This document shows positions 45,853 through 58,239 of a stretch of DNA of 64,000 nucleotides, piece after piece. Below the pieces are notes generated by a model. It made no database searches. It had not been told where the DNA came from and saw only the letters and a program-made list of their open reading frames with translations. How positions within the stretch are numbered: the stretch's first letter is position 1; each line of letters starts with the position of its first letter. A program made the position numbers and the translations under genes. The stretch comes from Diphasiastrum complanatum (lineage: Eukaryota > Streptophyta > Lycopodiopsida > Lycopodiales > Lycopodiaceae). Where the stretch lies: positions 10,067,948-10,131,947 of the forward strand of contig CM055114.1 in the NCBI GenBank assembly GCA_029204225.1. Reading direction: 5' to 3'.

Positions 45853-46990
45853 ATGGCAACTCTAAGCGAGAGTGTCCTTAATGAGTCAAGCAAATCGGAA
45901 GGTGCCGGCAACTATGCAGTTTGGAAATTCAAACTGAAGAACATTTTGATGGAAAAGGAGTTGTGGGAGATTGTGACAGGTAGGTCCATGATTGAAGAAG
46001 ATCAGCGGGCATTTGATAGGAGAAAACGGAAAGCCAAGAATGTCATCAACTTATCAGTTAGAGATGCACTTATTCCCTATATTTTAGATTCAGAAGGACC
46101 AAAAGAAGCGTGGGATACATTGGAGACATTGTTTGAAACGACAAATACATCTCGAATATTGTTTCTGAAGACGAAAATGCATACATTGCGGATGGATGAT
46201 GGTGCGACTATTGTCGATCACATACTGAAGATCAAAGAGATCCGTGACCAATTAGCAGTAGTTGGAGAGCGAGTACAAGATCGTGAGATCATGCAAACAT
46301 TAAATAGTCTGAGTGAGTCACATCAGATGTTTGTGACGAGTATAGCCACAAGAGAAAATCTTCCAACCTATGAAGAACTAGGTGGATTGCTTTTGCAAGA
46401 AGAGCAACGTCAAGAGAACTTGAATCATCATAACAGGAGCTATGATCAAGCTCTTGCAGTTAGAGGACGAGGTGGAAGATTTGGACGTGGAAGGTATCAA
46501 TCGAGAGGAGGAAACTCAAGTCAGGGATCATTTCAACAATTTCATGAGCAAGTCAATGATAGTCGGAATTGAGGCAATTGGAATCAAGGCCGAGGTCAAG
46601 GACGCGACTATTCAAGACAAAAAAAACCTGGAAATTGTAGGTACTGCAACAAACCTGGCCACTGGGAGCGTGAATGCTTCAAGAAACAGAAGGAGATGGA
46701 ACAAAGAAAAGACAAATGGCAGGCAAAAAATTATGTTGATCAACATCAATTTGATGACTATTATTAGGAAGACAATTATACTGATCAACATCGATACGAT
46801 GATGATCAATATGAAGATGACACTGGTGAGAGTTCAAAATTGCTCATTACAGCATTAATGACAAGTAATGAAGCCAAGGATACATGGTAAATTGATAGTG
46901 GTGCATCCAAGCACATGACTTCAAGGAAAGAGTGGTTTTCAGAACTCAAGGAAACTGACAATGGTGATGAAGTTGGACAAGTTGATGGCA
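45853..46990 (+). pseudogene. Copia-H gag and protease
   Basis: A 239-codon gag frame from ATG 45853 (MATLSESVLNESSKSEGAGN; YAVWKFKLKNILMEKELWEI) with a UBN2-type region (GPKEAWDTLETLFETTNTSR) and an RGRGGRFGRGRYQSRGG basic tail. A single TGA at 46570 interrupts it. In the same frame the zinc knuckle CRYCNKPGHWEREC (about 46639-46680) and an acidic Tyr-rich spacer follow. A TAA stands just before the protease motif IDSGASKHMTSRKEWF. The reading remains mostly aligned, so relatively few mutations separate it from an intact gene. Confidence 0.9.
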
Positions 46991-48541
46991 AATTGCTATC
47001 TGTTTGAAGTTAGCCAGCGGGAAGATGAAGCAGATAAGCAATGTGCAATATGTACCTGGCTTAGCTAACAATCTACTATCTGTTGGGATGATGGCTGATC
47101 AACAACTCAAGGTTGAGTTTGACAGTGACAAATGCCTTGTCAAAGACATCAAGAATCACTACAAAGTGATTGCTACATGAGCTAGAATCAACGGGAATCG
47201 AATCTACAAATTGAATGCGAGATCTTTTACTCAAGCTATGGTAAGCATTGTTGATAGTTGAAGTGATCTTTGGCATCAAAGGTTTGGTCATATCAGTGCT
47301 CAAAGCTTGCAAATTCTTAAAAGAGTAATCTAGTTGTTGGATTGCCTGATATCTCTTTTGAAAGAAAAATTTGTGAGGGTTGCATTTTGGGAAAACAACA
47401 TAGAGAGAGATTTTCCAAAGATGGAGCAAGAAGAGCCAATGGCATTCTTGATCTTGTTCATAGTGATCTGTGTGGACCAATACAAACTAGGTCCATTAGT
47501 GGTTGTTATTATTTCATCACATTCATTGATGACTATAGTAGACATATCTGGATTTATTTCATAAGCAAGAAATCTAATGCTCTTGCCAAGTTTAGAGAGT
47601 TCAAGGCTCTAGTTGAAAAACAAATAGGTTGTTATATCAAGACCCTCAGATCAGATGGTGGCGATGAGTATTTTTCAATAGAGTTTATAAACTTTTGCAA
47701 GGATCAGGGGATCAAGAGACAAACCACTACACCCTACTCACCACAACAGAACGGAGTTGCAGAACAGAAAAACAGATCCATTGTGGAGATGGCTAGGGCA
47801 ATGCTTAAAAGCAAGTGTTTGCCAAATACTTTTTGGGCAGAAGCATGCAACATAGCTACTCATATCTTGAATCGATGTCCTACAAAGTCCGTGGAGGGTA
47901 AGACACCTTACGAAGCATTTACTGGAAAGAAACCTAATGTTTCTCATTTACGAGTATTTGGTTGTCATGCTTACTCTCATGTACATGATGAAAAACAAAA
48001 GAAGCTGGATGCAAAAGTTGTTAAGTGTATTTTCCTTGGATATGATGAAAGAGCCAAGGCATACAGGATGTATGACACAAATACACAAAAGATCGTGATT
48101 TCCAGAGATGCTACTTTTGATGAGATGGGTCAAAATGACCAAATAAAATTGACAAATGATCCCTTTGATGATAAAGCTAAAGTGAAAGTGAAGGAAGAAG
48201 TTGGTGTCGATATGGAAGAGCCAATGGAAAAAGACAGGGTCAATAATGAGATTCCTAGGAGAGTGCCTAAGTGGTACTTGTCAGTAACAAGTGATGCTAA
48301 TAAGGGAGATACTCCCGAATCAAGTGAGCAGGGAGAGCTTAGAAGATCAAGTAGAAATCAAAAACCTCCTACAAGATTAGAGATGAATCTAGCCCTAATG
48401 GGTTCTGTGCTCAAGGCTCAAGAACCAAAACCTTTTGATAAAGCAAAGGAGCACAAGGAGTGGCATGAAGCTATGGAAATAGAAATGGAAGCTATAACGA
48501 AAAATAGGATGTGGAACTTTACAAAAGAAGATCTATCTTAG
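46991..48541 (+). pseudogene. Copia-H integrase and linker
   Basis: Pre-integrase text is broken (NVQYVPGLANNLLSVGMMAD, LWHQRFGHISAQSLQ). A 399-codon open frame (47342-48541) then carries the HHCC finger CEGCILGKQHRERF, first Asp HSDLCGP, second Asp LRSDGGDEY, Glu block QQNGVAEQKNRS, the typical FWAEACNIATHILNRCPTKS and GCHAYSHVHDEKQ, a hydrophilic linker and the entry to RT (HKEWHEAMEIEMEAITKNRM). All three integrase catalytic residues are present. At about 48530 the sequence jumps to the RT/RNase H connection. Confidence 0.92.
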
Positions 48542-48915
48542 CCAACATAAATATCTAGAGAATGTTCTAGAAAAGTTTCACATGTCTGATTGCAAACCAG
48601 TTGATACACCAATGGACCCAGGTATGATTTTGACCAAACTTTTTTGTGCCAACATCGAAAGTAAGACACTCGACTTGTTGAAGTTTCCTTATCACTCACT
48701 AATAGGATCTTCGATGTATGCCATGTTGTGCACTAGACCAGATCTTGCATACACTATCAGCACATTAAGTCAATTCATGTCTAATCCCAAGATCTTACAT
48801 TGGAAAGCATTAAAAAGAGTGATGAAATATATTCAAGACAGTATAGATCAAATATTGTGCTATGATGGCAATGCCATCGACCCAATTTGTCCTTCGAGGC
48901 TATTCTGACTTAAAT
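48542..48915 (+). pseudogene. Copia RT end and RNase H beginning
   Basis: KIYLSQHKYLENVLEKFHM and SDCKPVDTPMDPG, then YHSLIGSSMYAMLCTRPDLA and WKALKRVMKYIQDSIDQILC, ending at GYSDLN. It is close to the E1 fragment at 20819-21517. The RT core, including YVDD, is deleted between 48530 and here, and RNase H is cut at 48915 by gypsy integrase. Confidence 0.88.
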
Positions 48916-49562
48916 GAAGTGATCGATAGTCTACTATGCCATTACCTTGTTGTCCACCGGAAAAGTACTCCGTACTACCCTAGATGTAATGGCCAAGCCG
49001 AATCCACCAACAAGACGATTTGTAAGATCTTGACCAAGATATTAGAAACAAGTTGATCAGATTGGGAAACCAAACCATTATCTGCTATCTGGGCATACCC
49101 CATGACTCCAAAGAAGGCCACTGGATGGGTTACCCCATTCCATCTCATATATGGTCAAGAGGCAGTAATGCTTGTTGAATTCCTAGTACCATCCTTGAGA
49201 GTCATGCAAGCCTTCTCCACGGATCTATGTGAGAAAGCTACCATTGAACAACAACTAGAAAATAGGCTATTTACGTTAGCCCAATTGTGTAAGACTCGAC
49301 TCATATTGCATCACACACAACTAGTTAACAAACGTCGCCAAAAAGCCTGGCATGATTATCACATGTGCAATAAAGATTTAAACTTAGGTGACCAGGTGCT
49401 TCTTTACACATCTAAGAAGCATCCAAAAAAACTGAAATTCAGAAGCAAAGGACCTTATATTATCAATAATTTTTTTCCTAGTGGAGCAGTCTAGCTACAA
49501 ACACTTGACGGAGTACTCCTAGACATTGTCGTCAATGTTGGTCATCAACGGCGGTACTAGAT
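48916..49562 (+). pseudogene. Ty3/gypsy integrase C-terminal fragment
   Basis: Begins HRKSTPYYPRCNGQAESTNK, the Glu block of a gypsy integrase, then a stop, SAIWAYPMTPKKATGWVTPF, HLIYGQEAVM and VEFLVPSLRV, and a C-terminal region with RRQKAWHDYHMCNKDLNLGD, QVLLYTSKK and KFRSKGPYII. The NGQAE.TNK and YG.EAV...E...PSLR motifs suggest the Athila/Tat side of the family, without a chromodomain. The N-terminal part is missing. Confidence 0.85.
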
Positions 49563-50106
49563 CACAGATTCCACTTTGCATGTTGCATGCACTGATTGCA
49601 TGTGGCTTGCATACATACAGAATGACATTGCATGAAATCAAATTTGAATCTACCTAACTCAAACTCGACCTATTCTAGAAGGTTATGTGCTCAATTCACA
49701 TACCTTTATGTACAACATAGTTTACAATGGAAATAATCATGGACATGGCCCCAAAACTCAGAATAGAAATATATTTTTTACTAATCTTCATAGCAAGGAG
49801 CTGTAGCACCAAATTCAAATCAACCGAGGCAAAACTAGCTGTAGTATCGAGAAAATGTATGGTGCTCAGTTTGCACTCAGAACCATACAGCCAATGAGTG
49901 TCCAATCTTAAAGCAAAATCTGAGATTGGCACAAAGATGTTGCCATATATGCAACGCATCATTGCATGAGACGACATTTTGCCCATTTAACCCCCAAACC
50001 ATACAACAGAAGAGAAGTCCCTATCAGACTTCTTATTCTTATCATCAAAGGGCACCAAATGCGGGACCGAGGTATGGCGCGCCAAACAATAAATAGCGCA
50101 CGACCT
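49563..50106. other. No gene recognised
   Basis: Possible position of a gypsy 3' end and a following 5' end, but no LTR boundary, polypurine tract or primer-binding site is visible. A 96-codon reverse-strand frame at 49986-49696 has no familiar motif. Confidence 0.4.
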
Positions 50107-51409
50107 TACCTGCACCACCAGGGCTAGCCAACCAGCAAGTGGCCCATGTGAACTTGACAGCAACAGAGCATGAAGTACCAACACCACCTCAACCTTAGCA
50201 GCAACAATGGTATGGGCCGGACGAACCCTTTGTAGATCCTGCCATTAACGAATATTATGCAACCTATCTGGCTCAACCTCAGCATCAGGGAGGAAGGAAT
50301 TACGGCTGCTACAGATGCGGCGAAGGCCATAGAATTGCGGAATGTCCATACAAGGGACAATACACATCCTTCTGCCGAGAATGCGGCTATGGACACTGTT
50401 ACAAGAATTGTCCATTAAGAACTGGAACGAGTGCACCACTAAACCTAATCACAGTACATCCTACAGTAGTTCCAGGATGGTTGCCACCAGAAAAACAACA
50501 CCCTCAAGCCCCGGTGCTAGCAGTCATGCAAGCACAAAAGTGGAAGGAAGTGGCACCCTCACCACCCCCATCAGTATCGGAAAATCAACCCTCAACTGCA
50601 GGACCGTATCCGAGTGTGAGGGAAGAAGGAAGGCAATATCAGAAGATACATTATTGGGTGCAGAAAGCGCAAGAGGAAGAAAAAGCTCAAGCAATAGACA
50701 TACATGTAGGACCTCCTGTTGCTGAAAACCAGTACCACAAGCGGGCTCACCATTACGTACTGATCAGAACAATCGGTTACACCATCACAAACCACCATTC
50801 CACATGGTGGAGCCCGAGGATCCGCACACTGAAGTGCTCGCAAGTTTGCTAGCAAGCCGTGTCAGCTTAACCCTTGGAGAATTGTTGCTGATTGCACCAC
50901 AAGCCAAGAACCTTTTGGCTCAATGGGCCAAAGCTGAAGTAGAATCAGTAACACCAGAACCCATATATTGTGCGGACTATGATGAGACAAGTAACGTCCT
51001 CCACATTGGAGCAGCATGGGAAAGTGAAGAACACAACATCACCCTGCCAATCAAGCACAAGAGATCTGAGGACGAGGCGACAGTGGTAGATGGAGGATCA
51101 GGTGTCAATTTGATCTCCACTACCTTGTATCAAAAGTGGGGTCTACAGGGATTGAAGCCAACAAAATTTGCCATCAAGCTAGTGGATCAATTCTGTGTAA
51201 AACCAAAAGGTGTAATTGACGACATCCCTGTTAAAATAGCAAGCATGCAGTTTGTGATCACTTTTGTGGTGATGGACATACCAGAATCCCTTTCTGCATA
51301 CCGTTTTTTACTGGGAAGACCATGGTTGAGGACTGCGCAAGTCGTTCACAACTGGGGTACTGGGAAACTCACCTTTGAGAATAGAGAGCAGGCTGTAAAG
51401 GTCAATTGA
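50107..51409 (+). pseudogene. Ty3/gypsy gag C-terminus and protease
   Basis: From about 50200 the frame reads WYGPDEPFVDPAINEYYATY, then two zinc knuckles, CYRCGEGHRIAEC and CRECGYGHCYKNC (50310-50412). Both have the spacing CX2CX3HX4C, one residue shorter than canonical. After a Pro/Gln-rich linker (to 50852) the frame changes. The 201-codon frame 50804-51409 holds a retropepsin-like domain: ATVVDGGSGVNLISTTLYQK (active-site block DGGSG) and AYRFLLGRPWLRT. A DGGSG-type site is known in Tat/Athila-like elements. RT is absent. Confidence 0.8.
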
Positions 51410-51619
51410 ACCACATGGGCGGTGAAACCTATTGCACCCAAGACTGGCAACGGATCATACAATCGATCATCCGAGGCAAGCCATGTGAGGCCACTACGAT
51501 TCAGAGACAGATGTCGTGGTATGGACGGACACATTATCAACAATTGACTGCATGGCTGGGCAAGCATGTCAATATGAATCAGATCTTGAACCCAGCACCT
51601 CCTCACCCAAGTGCTATAT
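51410..51619. other. Junction segment
   Basis: Sequence between the gypsy protease and the family B copia. Short frames only; no motif. Confidence 0.4.
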
Positions 51620-54257
51620 AATGGAACCACCTCCAAAGAAGCGTGGGATATTCTTACAAGTATCTACGAGACTTCAAATGTATTGACTTGTCTCTTTTTG
51701 AGGAAAAAGGTCCTCACACTCAAGATGAGCAAAAGCACCTCAGTCAGCGATCACCTGAATGAATTCAAACAGTTGCTGAATCAACTTGCTACCATAGGTT
51801 TCCCTATTTCAGAAAAAAACTCAACAATGTCTGTTCTCGCCAGTCTTCCATCCTCCTACGACAACCTAGTATTGCTTTTGAGCAATACTCCTACGCTGTC
51901 TCTCCATAAGCTGACAACAAGCTTATTGCAAGAATATAGGAGAAAGAGCTTATCCACAACGAGTACAAGTCATTGGCATTGTACTCTAACAAGCAGCAGT
52001 CCAAGAAGAAGAACTTCATGGACAAGAAGACGAAGGCAGAACAGCCAGATTCAACGCAACAATCACAATAGCAGCACAATCGTCAACAACAACCACCAAA
52101 GACCAAACTCTTCTACAGATATTGCAAAAAAATTAATCACGACATAAAGGATTGTCGCATTTCTCAAATACAACGAAGCGAGGAAGAAGATGCAACAGCA
52201 CCAAGAAGGAGCTTCTCACTTTGTCAAAAATTTCCAAGAGGACGATAAGGCACTAATGGTACAAGAACATTCAAGTAGAGATGTCTGCCAATGATATCTT
52301 GATTCAGGTGCTTCACAGCACATGACGCCATGTAAGAACCTTTTTTCTACTCTCACATCAACGGACTCAAAGTACATTTTCTTTGGCGACTCAAGCTCTC
52401 ACAAAGTCAAGGCACTGTCCGACTTTAGTTCCCTGAAGGCATCACTAGGTAATTCGATGGTGTACTTTACATATCAATTTAACAAAGAATTTATTGTCTA
52501 TTAGCAAGATCACTAATCAAGGCTATAGAGCTTTGTTTACTACTAGTCTATGTACTATTTTTGATGGGAATTCTAACGAAATACTCTCTACACACAAAGA
52601 AGAAAATTTGTATATCTTGAGTCATGATTATGCACTTTCTGCGAGTAACTTTGATGCTCATGTTTGGCATCAAAGACTAGGTCACTTACACATGCGTTCA
52701 ATCATGTACATGCATCATAACAAATTGGTCAAGAATATGGATATCAATGTTGTTTCTATAGCTAATCAGACTGTTTGTGAAAATTGTTTACTAGGGAAAC
52801 AACCTAGAACAAAATTTCCAAGAGGACAACCCAGGAGAGCAAAGTCCATTTTGTCACTGATTCACAGTGACTTATGTGGTCCCATGAACGTACCCTCTTT
52901 AGGTCAAGCTCTATACTTTATCACATTCATTGATGACTACTCCTGATTCACCAGAATTATGTTCATAAAGAACAAGTCAGAAGCATTCAATTGCTTCAAG
53001 GAGTTCAAGCAATTCGTTGAAAACCATAACTGGTCAAAGAATCAAGACCATTCGGTTTGATTCAAGAGGAGAGTACTTATCAAATGAAATGGCGAACTAC
53101 CTATCATCATACGGCGTGCACCATCAATTCATAGCTAGCTGCACTCCACAACAGAATGGTGTAGCTGAGCGAAAGAATCATACATTGTTGGAAGCTGCAC
53201 ATTCCATGACTATCAATGCTCAATTACTCAGGAACTTTTGGGCTGAAGCAATCTCTACAGCCTGTTATCTGCAAAATTATTCCGTCACGAAGGCAGTCGA
53301 CTCCAAAACACCCTTTGAAGCCTACTACGGCTACAACTAAGTCTGAAACATTTACGTATATTCGGATGTCTTTGCTATGCTCACGTCTGATATGAGAAAT
53401 AATCTAGACCCAGTAAGTTGTAAGTCATATCGAATATATGATGTTGACACAGGCCAGATCTCAGTCAGTCATGATGTTGTCTCATGATTTCACGCAGAAG
53501 CAGCAAATGCAGGAGTATGTCACAACAGCTCCATTCTCCATTCTCCATCGATAGGCATCGACCTACGAACATTCAAATGCAAGAGTTTGTCCCAACAACT
53601 CCATTCACCATCGATGGACTTAGACACGACTGTTCAACCACAAGATGAAGTTATCTCATTCATTCACCCAGGAGAAACATCAACTCAAGCACCTACAATC
53701 CGAAGATCTACACGTCAACGACAACAATCTGATCGTTTCATCCCTCAGACGTTCATCAGTCATGATGAACCTGCCACTGTTGCAGAAGCATTGTCATCGT
53801 CAGATGTAGACAACTGGAAGGCTGCAATGGATGTTGAGTATAGTTCCTTGATGAAGAACAAAACCTGGAGTCTTGTTAATCCTCCTGCAGGTATAAACCT
53901 ATCGACTCTAAATGGATCTTCAAGCTAAAGCTTAAGCTAGTGGATCAATATCCAAATGAAAAGCTCACTTAGTGGTTAGAGGATTTGAGCAAGTATATGG
54001 AATAAATTACACTAACACCTTCAGTCCAGTGGTAAAGCATCAATTTATTCGCACCTTGCTGGCTATAGTTGCTGCAAAGATCTGGACATTCACTAGATGG
54101 ACGTCCGAATAACATTCCTTCGCGAATATGTACAAGAAGACATATTCATTTATCAACTAGAAGGTTACGTCCTTCAACGCCAAGAGCATTTGGTATGTAA
54201 ATTGCACAAGATACTATATGGCCTCAAGCAAGTTCCCCAGGCCTAATATGAAAGAAT
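51620..54257 (+). pseudogene. Copia-B2: gag, integrase and RT start
   Basis: Gag N-terminus missing. It begins SKEAWDILTSIYETSNVLTC (UBN2-type), with a knuckle KLFYRYCKKINHDIKDC in which the first Cys is Tyr, as in B1. The protease is LDSGASQHMTP with a stop before it. Pre-integrase (WHQRLGHLHMRSIMYM), HHCC finger (CENCLLGKQPRTKF), first Asp HSDLCGPMN, second Asp changed (RFDSRGEYLSNEM) and Glu block QQNGVAERKNHT follow. The linker has a tandem duplication near 53505-53610. RT starts [20 protein letters not shown], reaches VCKLHKILYGLKQVPQ and is cut at 54257 by a reversed family B LTR. Confidence 0.9.
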
Positions 54258-54797
54258 TGATGGGGCAAGGGAGATAGGAAGAACGAGAATGGAGAAGAGA
54301 GCAGGAATATTGCGGAACAACTCTCCCATTCTACTCGGCTGCTAGGTACAAAAACAATCTAATAGACAGTTGATGCTGAAGATAATCACAACTTTATGTG
54401 TTCTGATTACCCAACAATAGCTTAAGACGTCCGTGTTCTGATCAGAGTGAGTATAGTATACTAGCATGATCAAACAACAATGAAAGTGCATTCAATCACA
54501 ACAAGCATTCATCTACGTTGTACACAGATAAAAACGTATTGCTATATTACACTGAAGCACAATACAAATAGCAATTACAAACAAAAATTGATGGCGTAAT
54601 TGGGAGGCTCAAGTAATGCGTCTCATGGATGGAGCAACAAACAATCTGTGGTTGGATGATCTATTTATAGATTTCATCCGTGTATTAATTACAATAAATG
54701 ATTGTCACCTAATTAGGTGAGTCGTTGTACTTGGAAGTATATGGCTTTTGTGACAACTATACATAGTGTACATAGTCAACCCATAGGGAATGTTGAC
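54258..54797 (-). repeat. Family B LTR, reversed
   Basis: The left edge TGATGGGGCAAGG is the complement of the LTR end ...CCCCATCA seen at 29214. The right edge is placed near GGGCGTTGCA (54797) but is not certain. It interrupts the RT of B2. No primer-binding site or polypurine tract flanks it, so it is a solo LTR or a truncated end. Confidence 0.7.
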
Positions 54798-55010
54798 GTG
54801 GACGAGGGCGTTGCAAATTCTCTCAGTTTGCTTTCTCTCTCTTCGGGATTTTGCAAAAAAAATATATGAAGGTGCCCTAAAATAGTTCAACTTTTGAAAG
54901 TAGATGACCTTCGGGAACTTTCTATCTCTTCGCATTTTTGCGAAAAAGTAGAAGGTGCCCTAAAATGGTTAAACTTTGAACTGTTCCAAAATAGTTTAAA
55001 CTTTGAATTT
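54798..55010 (-). repeat. Family E LTR fragment
   Basis: Shares TTCGGGATTTTGCAAAA, GAAGGTGCCCTAAAATAG, AGATGACCTTCGG and TTTTTGCGAAAAAGTAGAAG with 20128-20450. It contains two GAAGGTGCCCTAAAAT sub-repeats about 80 bases apart. Confidence 0.75.
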
Positions 55011-57376
55011 TTCAATAAATTTAGATTATTACTAAATAGTAACGTATCATCTACATAAAGAGTGATGATTATGAAGGAATTCGATACAGACTTGAAATAG
55101 ACATTCAAGTTTGCCGAGTTTGGAATAAAATCATTCTCAATCAGAAATGCACTGATTTTTTAAAACCAGGCTCTTGGTGACTATTTCAGACTATACAGAG
55201 CCTTGTGGATTTTTCACACTAGGTGCTCCTTACCCTTCAGTTCGTATCCCTCTGGCTGCGACATATAGATTTTCTCTTCGATAGTCCCATTGAGGAAAGC
55301 AGTCTTGACATCCATTTGGTGGACTTTGAGATCGGATGCAGCAAAGGAGAGTTGTAGTCGAATCGAACCATGCTTAACGACAGGACTAATCAAGATCTGG
55401 AATCTGGCAGGAGCCTTTGGTGACACGTCTGGCCTTGTATCGATTAAATCTTCCTTCAGCATCATACTTTGCTTTGAATATTCATTTGCATGGAATCATA
55501 TTTCGATCCTTTGACAGATCGGTAACAGTTTATGTTTGATTCTCGATAAGAGAATCTAATTTGGTGTCCATTGCAGTTTTTCACAAGTCAACATCAGGTG
55601 TTGACATTGCCTCTTAAACTGTATTTTGTTCCTGCACAAAATAGCAGACTGGATTATCCATAAATCGGGATGGAGGCTGTCTGGACTGGTTTGATCTTTT
55701 GGGTTGAACTTTGGTCCTCTGATGTGGTTCTTCTCGTTGAGGGTCTGACTCATTTTCGGAGTCGATGTCGATCTTCTGATTAGTTCTAAGGTTGAAGCTG
55801 GTGTCGACTGGTGCTTTTTCTTTGTGTTCGATAAACTGGTCTTCCACAAAAACAACATCTCTACTGGTGAATGCTTTCTAGGTGTCCAGATTGTAGAACT
55901 TGTATGCCTTGTGATATGGGATGAAGATCAACTTTTTGCTGGTGTCCTCCAATTTCTTTCTTAGATCAGCTGGGACCTGAGTGTAGGCTATGCATCCAAA
56001 CACTCGAATATGTTTGAGTGATGGCTTTGATCCTATCCACACCTCATAAGGTGTCTTGCCATTCAAGGCTTTTGTAGTTGATCGATTTTGAAGATAGGTT
56101 GCTGTAGTAATAGCTTCTGCCCAAATTTTTTTTGGAAAAAAGGCATGGGCCAACATGCTCTTGGCACTTTCGATGAGTGTTTGATACTTCCTTTCAGCTA
56201 CACCATTGGACTGAGGTGAGTAGCTTGTCGTGTATTGTTGATGTATTCTATTGGCCTTGCAGAACTCTTTGAATTATGTGGAGATAAATTCTCCCCCTCC
56301 ATTAGTTCGTAGAGCTTTGATCTTCCTCTAGGTTTGATTTTCCATAGACACTTTGAATTGCTTGGAGAACTTGAATGCTTATGATTTGTTCTTCAGAAAA
56401 TAAGTAGCACTACTTCGAGAGAAGTCATCGATGAAGGTTAGGAAATAGAGAGCTCCCCCTGTTGAAGCAGTTTGCATTGGGCCACAAATGTCGCTATGTA
56501 CAAGATCAAGCAAACCTTTGAAAGTATGAACTAAATTAGACAAAAAAGATTTCTAGCATGCTTGTTGATAATACAGCTTTCACATGGAAAAGTTGGTTTG
56601 CTAATAAAAGAAAGATCTTGTACTAGATTCTCAGTCGACATTTGTTGAATGCTATTGAAGTTAAGATGGCCTAATCTGAAATGCCAAAGTATATTAGTTG
56701 ATTCAGAAGGAGATGTATGAAGAGTTTGACTATTAGTAGAATAGCAGTGGTTGAGTTTGTAAAGATAGCCACTTCTTCTTCCGAAACTTAGAACTTTCCG
56801 AGATATGTCAAGAATGGTGCAGCTCTGTATCAAATTTGACCCTCTGACCTGAATTAGTAATTATGCTAACTGAGAGAAGATTTTTGGTTAGATTTGGAAT
56901 GTGGAAAATTTTGGACATTATCTTGACTTCACCTTTATGAAATTCGACACTCGATAGAATGAGATGAGTTGTTTCCAAGTTGCACAAGTCGAGAGTAGGT
57001 GAATGGCTTGTAGTCCTTGAATCAGTCTTAATGGTGAGTAATATATTGAGTTGCTCCAGAGTCCAGATACCAAGAATCTATATCCTGCTGTTCTTCGATC
57101 TTGGTCATGAAGGCTGCTTCATCTTCCTCTTGTTGCTGGATCGAGTGACTAGTTGTAGCATTATGTGCTTGTTGTTGGAACTGTTTCTTCTTCTCATTGT
57201 TGAATTTTAAAGTTTTATAGAGACCCAATTTTCAAAGGCTTCAGGTAGACTCGATAATAGAGTCATAACAACATCAGAATCTTCAATGACCGAGCCAGTT
57301 GCAGTCATGTTCTCCATAAGGTTTTTGAAAGTGTTGAGATGACTCGACATTTGAGATTTCTTAATCATTAGCAGTT
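55011..57376 (-). pseudogene. Copia-I: gag end, protease, integrase and RT to YVDD
   Basis: In sense: gag LNTFKNLMENMTATGSVIED and TLLSSLPEAFENW, protease WYLDSGATQYITHH (57050-57028), pre-integrase ILWHFRLGHLNFNSIQQM, finger [14 protein letters not shown], broken integrase core, then IWAEAITTATYLQNRSTTKA, GKTPYEVWIG and SLKHIRVFGCIAYTQVPADL. The linker follows, then RT with DLKVHQMDVKTAFLNGTIEE, KIYMSQPEGYELKG and the catalytic ITLYVDDTLLFSNNLNLLKN, where it ends at a family E LTR piece. Many stops and frameshifts; no zinc knuckle seen. Confidence 0.88.
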
Positions 57377-58157
57377 AACTGGTTACTCTTTGATAAAGTT
57401 AATTGGTTGAACAATGTGAAGAGAATTCACTAAAAATTATTTGTTTTGAGTTATATTGTTTGTAAGACGCATGATTTATGAGTCATTAGGATCCATAAAA
57501 CAAAAAACAATGTCTAGGATACATAATGTTCTTGGTATAGAGTATTCCTCAGTCGAGGAGTAGACTTATATTCAACATAACTTTGGATGTCTAGTTTCAA
57601 TCATAGATTGTAATCTAAAGTTTTTTTTTGTAGTTGAAGATGGTTATTAGTTTTTTTTGTAGTTGAAGATGATTGTCTGTCTTTAATTACCTGTGGCATC
57701 TAGAACCTTGAATATCTCGTATTTCGATTAAGAATCTGGGTTGGAAAATATTCTTAAAATCCAATATTTTTTTCTAGGGAAAAAGATTTTGGAATGATTC
57801 TTATATTTCCTAAGTTATGTTGGACATATACTCCAATATCCTTTAATGATTATGGTTTCGGATTCTAGTAAATTATGATTGACGAATCATAAGGATCTAA
57901 ATATTTGTGATTGATGAATGATAAATAGATACTTAATTATTAACAAAGTATTGCAAGGAAATATAATGATTTTTAAATATGGTGAGTAATTCTTGATCTA
58001 TTAAATGAGTTACGAATTTAGATTAGTATGCTGAAAATCTAAATCTCTTTACTCCTGTAATTTGAGGTTTGTATCTTCCAAGCACTCATAAAGTAAATTG
58101 TTTTTACTTGTGGAGAGTTTGCTTAATTTAGTGGACGATATTCTACTACAGATTATA
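57377..58157. other. AT-rich segment without a gene
   Basis: No coding sequence. Around 57625-57672 a 27-base unit TTTTTTTGTAGTTGAAGATG(G/A)TT occurs twice in tandem. Confidence 0.5.
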
Positions 58158-58239
58158 GTATGTAAGTGCTTGTGTACGGTTTTCAGACTAGATCTCCAAT
58201 TGTTATACGGATGTCGAACTACGAAAAGATGAGAAACGA
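58158..58239 (+). pseudogene. Gypsy integrase micro-fragment
   Basis: Reads VLVYGFQTRSPIVIRMSNYE, matching the chromovirus integrase block SFMLMYGFQPRSPI at 14014-14055. It is fused directly to copia RT at about 58240. Confidence 0.65.

Noticed and set aside
49696-49986. 96-codon reverse frame with hydrophobic stretch
   Set aside because: No motif, no neighbour in the same orientation, in a TE-debris region; not supported as a gene.
54705-54935. 76-codon reverse frame
   Set aside because: Runs across the junction of two LTR fragments; non-coding in both.
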